Below, piece by piece: positions 24,401 to 33,400 of a DNA stretch of 64,000 nt. Both the position numbers and the translations under genes were made by a program. Every line of letters begins with the position of its first letter. Positions within the stretch are counted from its first letter, which is position 1. The DNA is from Strigops habroptila (lineage: Eukaryota; Chordata; Aves; Psittaciformes; Psittacidae). Under the pieces are notes generated by a model. The model worked only from the letters and a program-made list of their open reading frames with translations. It did no database searches and was not told where the DNA came from. Location: assembly GCF_004027225.2 (NCBI RefSeq), contig NC_044278.2, positions 61,454,243 through 61,518,242 of the forward strand, given 5' to 3'.

Positions 24401-27400
24401 ATAATAGTCTTGTTTGTTTGTTTGTTTTTTCCATCTTCCAGTACTTCTGTGGATTCCGTTCACTTCTTTTAGTTATACTATGTCTGGGGAAAGAAACTTT
24501 GCAATTGAGTGAGTCCTTACCCAACCATTTGCTTTCTGTTGGTTAATACTTGCCTCATTTAACCTACACTAGAAACTTTATAAGTAGCTGAAATTGCGTT
24601 GTAGGTAATTTTTAGGACATAAAATGTAATTTTAAATAATTTATATTTTATTTCATGTCATTTGCATGCTGGAGTGAATCTTTTCCTCCAGGTGAGCTCA
24701 GTGGCCTAAGTTGAAGTCTAGTTGGTTTAGTCTATCTTCAGTGGAAGCAATAGGTTGCTTTTAAGTTCCACAGCTGGGAGAGTTAACAGCTTGTTATGAA
24801 CCTGACAATAGAAAATCAGCCCAGCAAAGATATTTTATCCCTTTTCTCTTGCTACATTCTGCTACTATTTTTACCTAAAAATGTCCATAATGGTGCATAA
24901 ATTGGTCCATTTCAACCTATTCAGCCTGCTATTTTAAATGTCCTTTCCAGTAGCTGATGCACGTGAACACAGCACTGAAGCAGCAGTTTAGCTATATTTT
25001 CACTAGCTATCTCATCAGTACTGTTTTTGTTTCATGGTCAGATGGGATGAATGCCAGTTCAGGTTTATCATTTTCAGTCTCTTATTTGGCTCTCCATACC
25101 CATTACTGGGATTTCAATCCATGTTTGTTTTCTGGAGGATGCCCATCTTTCGTTTGCTGGAAAGATTGACTGATAAAAGCAGAATCAAGGTAGCAAGTCC
25201 TGTAGGGTATTTTTAATGGTGGTGGTATTTTGCTTGAATCTCGGGCTTGAGATGAGTGCCATAAGATTCAACTTGATCCTTCTTCTGATCTTTGAAACTA
25301 ATGAGTGGTCTATAAAGACAGCTTTCTTGCATCCCATTGAGTAAAAGGGGAAGAGATACATTCCTGCTCTTTTGACAGGGATGAAAGATTTTGGCACCTT
25401 AGTTAAGGAAAGCAGGCTACCAAGCCATGATGGCTTTTAGTCCCGTCTTTAAGCTATGAGCCTGTCAAAAGGTAGAAGTAAGAACAAAACCATCTCTGAT
25501 AGTACTGTCACAGAAAATAGATTTAGTTTCTTGATAAACTCTGAATGTGCTTGGTGATAGATCTCCACAAATGCAGTGCTCTGACTGCCTTTGAAATTTT
25601 GGGAGCAAAATGTATTAGCTGCTAAATACTGATATGTTTCAGTTTAGTTAAAAGACTTATAATGTATTTATTGCTTACAAAACTCTTACCATTTCCCATT
25701 TAAATTACCATTGCAATTAATTTAATAAATAAATTACTAGTTGCTTTAAATCAGCCAAATTTTTATAGTATGCCACCAGTGGCTTCCAGAGTATCTTCAT
25801 ACCCCAAAGTTCTCTTCCCAAGACTACAAATTTCTTTTATCAACAGATGTTGTTTCTAGGACAGTAGTTGCAGCACTCTGTTCAAGTGAATTCTTGGATG
25901 CCAGACATGAAACATTTTCTGGAAACAAGCTAGTAATAAATAGCATGACCTCAGCAAGAAAATTTGCTCTGTGGGTGTTGAAGAACATCACATCATTAGT
26001 ATTAAATCACCCTGTAGTTGAATGTGTGTCATATACAATCTTGTTGAATACTGTTGTTCCTGTCATCTCGCTTCTCATGCAGCTTAGTGTGGTTTTTTTC
26101 ACCTGTGAATCAGTTAAAAGAGTTCCAAAGGATGTAGTGAATTTATAGTCACCTAGCAAAAATGCCGTTGTTGAACTGTGGTCTGATTCATGCTTGATTT
26201 GAGATCTGCTATTAGCAGAGAGCTGCCTGCCTCAGTTTCACCCTTTGCACTTTTGCACAGAGGTAGTATGTCTTAAATTCCTCCTGCAGTGGTGGCTGAC
26301 TTCTACCATGTAGATTAGTAGGTTCCCCTTTCCCAACCTTACATTCATTCAAGGAAATGAAACTTGCTCATTAGACATTACAAAGCACAGGCCTTTGCTT
26401 TAAATAAAGCTTATGTTTACTTTGTCTTCCAGCTTACTTCTGTTTTACAGAGAAAATGTTTTGCATTAGTGTGTGCTTATTCACAAATAGACATGAGTGC
26501 ATACTGGAAAAAAAAATCTCTAAATGACTCTCATGTTCACTCTAAGATATATTCTGATAGGGCTTAAGTATGATTTCTTAACCATATTAACATTGCTTAA
26601 GAGTTTTAGTAACTGCAGAAGTGAACTGTATTTAAACATTAACTGAACCTTACTTACAGGGTTGTTTTTTTGGTTTTTTTTCGTTTTGTTTTGGTTTTTT
26701 TTGTTTGTTTGGTTTTTTTTTTTTTTTTTGGTTTGTTTTTTGTTTTGGGGGGTTGTTTTGGTTTTTTTTTTGTTTTTTGGTTTTTTTTTTTTGGAAGAAA
26801 ATATTATAGGCATGGATAACCAGGTCTGTGTCCAGATTTACTCATCCCATAGGGGAGTTAAGCCAGTGAGTTAAAAAGATTGTCTCCATAGTAAGAAGTT
26901 GTAATTACTTGTAATTTGAATTTAAGGTCCCTTCCAACACAAACCATTCTATGATACTATGAATCTTTTTATGTGGACTGCCTATGTGGACAGTCCCTCT
27001 GTTCCTTCATGTTGGGATGCTTCCATAACTAATGCTAGGTATTCCATAGTTCACACTGATCAGGTGCTTCTAAAATTCAATGGTTGGAATCTCTTAAGGA
27101 AACTCAAACTTGCTTTTTTTTTTCCTTTTTTTCTTTTTTTTTTTCCCTTGAGTCTTAGTATTTTGAGACTTTAAAGACTACAAGCAGTGAAGGTATGAAG
27201 TAAAAAATGCCTGTACGCTTAAACAGATTAAAATTTAACTCTGTTTTTCAGCATATTATTTTTACTGGTTACTTTACAGGATTGAAACTTTTCAAATGAG
27301 CTTATTCTGCAGTGCTGAAAGGGTAAAAATGTCAAGCCTGTAAATAACCATACTAAGGTAGGATTCCCCTTCACCTGTGTGAAAGGCAGATGTGAAATTA

Positions 27401-30400
27401 TCCTGAGGAACTGTGTTTGAAGCTAAAGCGAAGGGAATGATTTACAGCTTATGTGGGATAAACATTGAAATACAAACCATTTATAAGGAAATCCTTCCTC
27501 TATTATCCTGTCTTACCTTTGTGATTTTTTTACTCATTCTTCTGAAAACAGTGAATAATTATGTTGGATTAATAGATGCCTTTGTTTAATATTTTAACCA
27601 CAGATAAATATCTCTATAATATGTCTAACCGTTAAATGCGGCCTATGATAATGTTAGGACCAACCTGTGTATTTGCTGAAAGCAAGCAAGTACACCAAAA
27701 GTTTGCACACATTTTTGCTGTTCTTATTTTGTATTTGACTAGCAGAACTACTATACTTAGTAGCTGACTTTTCTCTGTAACTTTCAAGGTGAATTTAGAG
27801 CAGTGTCATAATTGAAATAATTTCAAAAAAGAAAGGCTCTTTTTTTTGGAAGTAGATAGTATGATTTGTGCAGTTTGAGTGACATCTGTGCATTGTCAGA
27901 GTTCGGACTTTATTTACCTGCTTACTTGCAGTCTGACCTTACAGAATCACAGGTTATACCACGTTACGTTTATTTATGTGAAGGCTTCGTTATTTGGCTT
28001 TGTCACTGTCTTTGAAATACTGTGCTTAGTTCTGAGCTGGTTATTACAGGTGTGTAGATATGGGAGCAGAGGAAACAAGGCAGGCAAGCTCTGACAGAAA
28101 GTGTTACAACAAAGCTCTTTAGGTGTCCTCTGTAAGAGAGTTGTGATTCCTTCAGTAACTCTGGTAGTTCATTAGGCTTTTTCTAGTTTCTTGAACAAAG
28201 TAACCCATAATACTGCATAGCTTCGAGTTATAATGCTATCTAGGTTATTTGTAAAATGGTGGGGTTTTATCTCTCAGGCCTCATTAGAATTGGTCATTAA
28301 TGATTAGACCATGTTGGGTGCTCACAGACATACTGAGTTCAATCAACACCCCAAAAGTTTTCATCCTCTTATGTTTCTAATCAGTGATTTTACAGGAAAA
28401 AATATTTGTTGCTTCTTAGTGTATTGTCTTCACGCTTCTGCTATTCTAGCAAGTAAGATAATTCTGTTTTTCATGTATTTTGTATCTGTTCCCTTCTAAA
28501 CAAGCAATGCCAACATGGAATTTCATTTGACTACTCCTGTTTTCATGCCACAGTCATTAATATGCTAAATAAGCACAATTAAAAAATCAGCATTCAAAAC
28601 TAAAATTCACTTTTCAAGGCAAAGTATTTTACTTTGCTTTTAGCCAATTTCATAAGCTACACTTATGAAATTGTAGTTCTTCTACTAACCACCATCTTCT
28701 CCAGTATAATATGTCCTCTATGTGCCGCATGATGGCACTCAAGATGATCTGCTCCATAACTTTTTTCAGCACTGAGATCAGACTGACAGGTCTGGAGTTC
28801 CCCAGATCCTCCTTTCAGCCCAGTGGTAGATGGGCATCACATTTGCTAACCTTCAGTCAGCTGAGACCTCCTTGGTCAGCCAGGGACTGCTGATTAATGA
28901 TGGGAAGTGGCTTGGCGAGCACTTCCACCAGCTCCGTCAGTGCCCTTGGGTGGATCTCACCTGGCCCCAGATACCTGTGTGTGTGTCTAAGTGGTGTAGC
29001 AGGTCACTGACCATTTTCCTCTGGATTATGCGAACTTCATTCTGCTCCCTGTCCCTGTCTTCTATCTCAGGGGGCTGGGTACCCTGAGAACAACTGGTCT
29101 GACTATTAAAGACTGAGGCAACATGGGCATTAAGTACATCAGCCTTTTCCTCAGCATTTGTCACTATGTTTCCTCCCCCATCCAATAAATCATGGAGATT
29201 TTCCTGAGCCCTCCTTTCTTTGCTAATATATTTATAGAAACATTTTTCATTGTCTTTTATGGCAGCAACCTGATTAAGTTCTAGTTGGGTTTTGTCCCTT
29301 CTAATTTTCTAATTTTGATGGTTCCTAACACATCAATAACCCTTGTGTCTTTACTGACACATGGTTCTCCTTCCCTTGCTTGTCCTGAGACAGTAGACCG
29401 AAGGACCTTGCTAGCACACCATCCATCAGACATTGGTGTGCTGCCCCCCAGGCTTATTTCTAGTGGATCTGGTTAGCAAGATGACCTTGCTACCTTTTTT
29501 TTGTTCTATTTTTACTTATATGGCTGAGTAAGTAAGACCTTGTTTCTTACTGAGGTCTGCCCTGACTTTTCATACTATCCTTTTTATTATAAAGATAGTT
29601 TCTGACATCCAGGGCAGAGGTCCCTCCTTGTAGGCTTGTTTGCATTCCAAGCATCTCTTGTCACATGAGTATTCCTGCGATTGTGCGGGATTTTTTGGGG
29701 TTTTTTTTTTTGTGGTTGTAACCTCCAGTTGCCATTTGAGAACAATATTGTTCTTCCTTATGTCCTGTCTCATGTCTGCATTGATGTCTTGCATACTATA
29801 GGAAACCGAAGAGCAATTCAGGTCATACTGAGGTCAATACATACTGGGTGACCAGCTGAAACTGCCACTTGGGCTCTCTTAACTCAGGGTCACTCATGTA
29901 AGCATCTGCACTTGAGGTGCCTTGTGCTGAATGGAATGTCACCCCATCTCCACAGTGCTTTAATCACTGGCACTTGATCGTCCTGGCTATTGATTATAGG
30001 AAAAAAAGTTAAATTCAGCAAATGGTTCAAATCGTACAGGTGACTGTATTATAGACAGTTGGTTATTAGCAACATGTGATATTACTGTTTCCTTTTAAGT
30101 GTTTCTGCTGTGGTGCTTAGTTGTTAGTTAACTTTTCCATGCTGGTAGACAGTGCTGTGTGACTCACTTGCGTTGCTATCACGTGTTCTCCATTCTCCAG
30201 GCAGATCCTCCAGGCAATTAGAAGTGATGCAAAATTGTAATAATTAATTTGTTAAAACATGAACTTAGAGTTGGTATTCCGGCCTGTCTTCATTTTCCGA
30301 GGGGCTTAGCTTTTGGTATAAAACAGAATTTTCCAGATGACTATAGCTGGTGAGATTTTATGCTGTGAGTGACTGATTACTTTGAGGGTAAATTTCAGAT

Positions 30401-33400
30401 GAATTCTGTCAGCAGTGATAAATTGCTTATTGTTCATTGCAGTCTACCTATCAAGTTAAGCTAATGCAACTACAACATGCTGCAATTTTACTAAGGATAC
30501 CAGTGAGGCTTTTGCAGATTATTTTGAATTGTGCCAAAGTCCTGTCAGGATGTATTCCAATTTAGTTTTTCTAAAATAGTTAATAAAAACAAAATCTAGA
30601 CCACCAAAATATTTAAAACATAAAGCTTATATTCTTTTAGCTCCTCAACTAGACATGCATTTAAATTATATGCTTATTTTTTACATTTTCTGATTACTTA
30701 GAATATGTTCTCCAAAAGCTTATCTGAAATGAATATAGAAAGAGTGTACAGAATGTGTGTCTTTTAAATGTGTGCCTTTATCAGTATGCTATCACATTGT
30801 CATGGTTTAAACCCAGCCAGTAACTCAGCTGTTAGCTCACCCTTCCCTCTTGCCCGCTCCAGGCAGGATGGGGAGGAGAATCGAAAGAATGTAAACCCCA
30901 CGGGTTGAGATAAGAACAGTTTAATAACTAAAATAAAGTAAAATATAGTGATAATAGAAGGAATAGCCATAATAATAATGATAGGAAACGAGAAGAAATG
31001 AAAGCTCAGAAAACCCAGGTGATGCACAACGCAATTGCTCACCACCCACTGACCGATACCCAGCCCAACCCAAGCAGTGATCTGGGCCTTCCAGGTAACT
31101 GCCCCCAGTTTATACACTGGGCATGACGTGCTGTGGTGTGGAATACCCCTTTGGCTAATTCGGGTCAGATGTCCTGTCTCTGCTCCCTTCCAGCTTCTTG
31201 TGCCCCTCCTCATTGGCAGAGCATGAGAGACTGAAAAGTCCTTGATCAGGGTAAACATTACTTAGCAACAACTAATAACATCAGTGTGTTTTCAGCATTG
31301 CTCCCAGACTAAAGCCAAAACACAGCACTGCACCAGCTACTAGGAAGAAAAATAAGTGTTACAGCTGAAACCAGCACACACGTAGTTGAACTTGGCAAAC
31401 TTTTCGAAATTATTTGTACTTTGGCTCTTCTATTTTATAGTAAAAATCCTGTCTTAAAATTAATGCATATCTTTTACATTGGTTCATAAACTTCACAGTC
31501 AAAACATTATTACAACATCTCTCTCTCTAATTATTATTTTGAAATGAAATATTTTTAAGGAACCAGTAAGAACAAGGCAGCAAAGAACTGTCCAGGTCAG
31601 CTGAATATGGTATTTGTTTACCCCTACAGAAAAGGGGGTAAAATGTAAAAGCATTTTATGACTATTTAAGGAGTTTTAAAGGAATAAATTGTAGGACCGC
31701 CCTCTTCATTCCTTGTTACCTTCAGATCTCTCATGAATCAGAGTTCAGCTGACTCAGGAGTCGTGTTAAATGAGAGGTTTCTAAAGCCTTTTTTTTTTTA
31801 ACAGGCAGTGGAAAGAAGAAAAACCTTTCTTCTCAGTTTGCTTTTTGAATGTCAGTGTTCTTACACATTTATTTACACTTTTCTTACCTTTCTGATAAAC
31901 ACCTTTGGTAAATAAGAGATACTGTCTCAAGTTTTTGTTGTTAAAACAGATTTCATCAGTGGTGCAGTGCAGAGAGATAGGACCATTTCTGTTTCTTGCA
32001 AATAGGCAGTCATCTGTAGGAGCCCTAGCAAGCTATAGAAGAATTTGTAAAAGTTGTAGTTCTATATAATTTCTATAAAGTTATGATGACATAATTTGTA
32101 GTTGTAGATTTTTCTTGCTTTAGGGAAGGTTATCTTTTCTTGGTACCTGTATAGAAATTTTTACTTCAAACACTCTTAAGTGATGTAAGTGCTTTGATAG
32201 GAAGTACTCTTAAGATGATAGGATCGTATTCGTTGTGCTTTGCGTATTTGCCATTTCTGTTTATAGTTTTGTCACTTCTTATGGATTTCTTATCATGCCC
32301 CTCACTAGGGCATGATACCATCATACTAGAAGTGACTTCTGGGTTAATTATTTTTCCGGGTTTAAGACACTGCTGTGTGTATTTAATACTTCAAAGTTCT
32401 GTCATAGCAGTGGCTCAATAAAGAGCACTGATTCTTGAGTGTGTGTCAGTCGTGTATCACTAAATTCAGCACACGCTTTGAACCCATGTAAGGATTTTCT
32501 GCTTGCTGTTATTGACAGGTAGCCCTGAGTTGTTGATATCACAATTTCTGAAAAATAATACCTTCTGCAGCATAAAATACAGGTTTTGAAAGATCTTCTT
32601 CCTAACAGTAAGGTCTAGGAATTACTGGGTCCTTGTTGAATTTTTAGCTCTGAGAAAATTAGTTCTTTAGGCCCTCAAGCTCACTTTAGTTGCCAAGTTG
32701 ATTTTTTTATTTTAATCCCTATTCTGAACAGCTTTTCTGTGGCATTTCTTTTCATTTTGTATCAGTAAGCATCCTGAAACAAATTAAAACCTTGAATTCA
32801 CTCCAAGGCTGCAACTAATATTTAGTAAGTTGTATGTCCTTGCACAAAGAAAGGGAAAATTTTGACCAAAAGATACATCCGTCCTCTTTGTACTGATAAA
32901 AGCATCTTGACATCCTATTTATAAATTACAGTATTGAGCATATGTACAAAGAATTTCTTAATGTCTGTGTTTATTGGTTTATGCTGTAATTTGCATAGTG
33001 CAATTTCTTTTTAAGTATAACACATTAAATAGTTTTAACATGCAAACATTAAAATGTTTTCCTCATGTATTCTGCTAATGCAAATGCCCTGTGCTATATG
33101 AAAGACTATTAATTTTAACAAAAAGAATCAGTTATTACTTATTTTCTGTATGTTTTTGCTATAAATTAATATCAGAACTAAGAATGACATAACAAAGGAA
33201 CAGATTTAACCTTTTCCAGAAGTGATTTGATTTTGAGGGAAATGTTGTTCAATGTGATTTAAAAACTCATCCATCATTTTAAGGGAGTTTTGTTGGTATT
33301 TAAATGTATTTAAGTATTCTTATCCAGCTCTTACTTTTACCTCTCAAGTGTTATTTTGCCTGTCTTGAATCATAGAATACTTTGGATTGGACAGGACCAT

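Noticed and set aside
26520-26813. 97-codon Lys/Asn/Gln-rich frame
   Set aside because: It is produced by the T/G low-complexity tract.
30800-31258. 152-codon minus-strand frame
   Set aside because: It lies entirely within the solo LTR, which does not encode protein.
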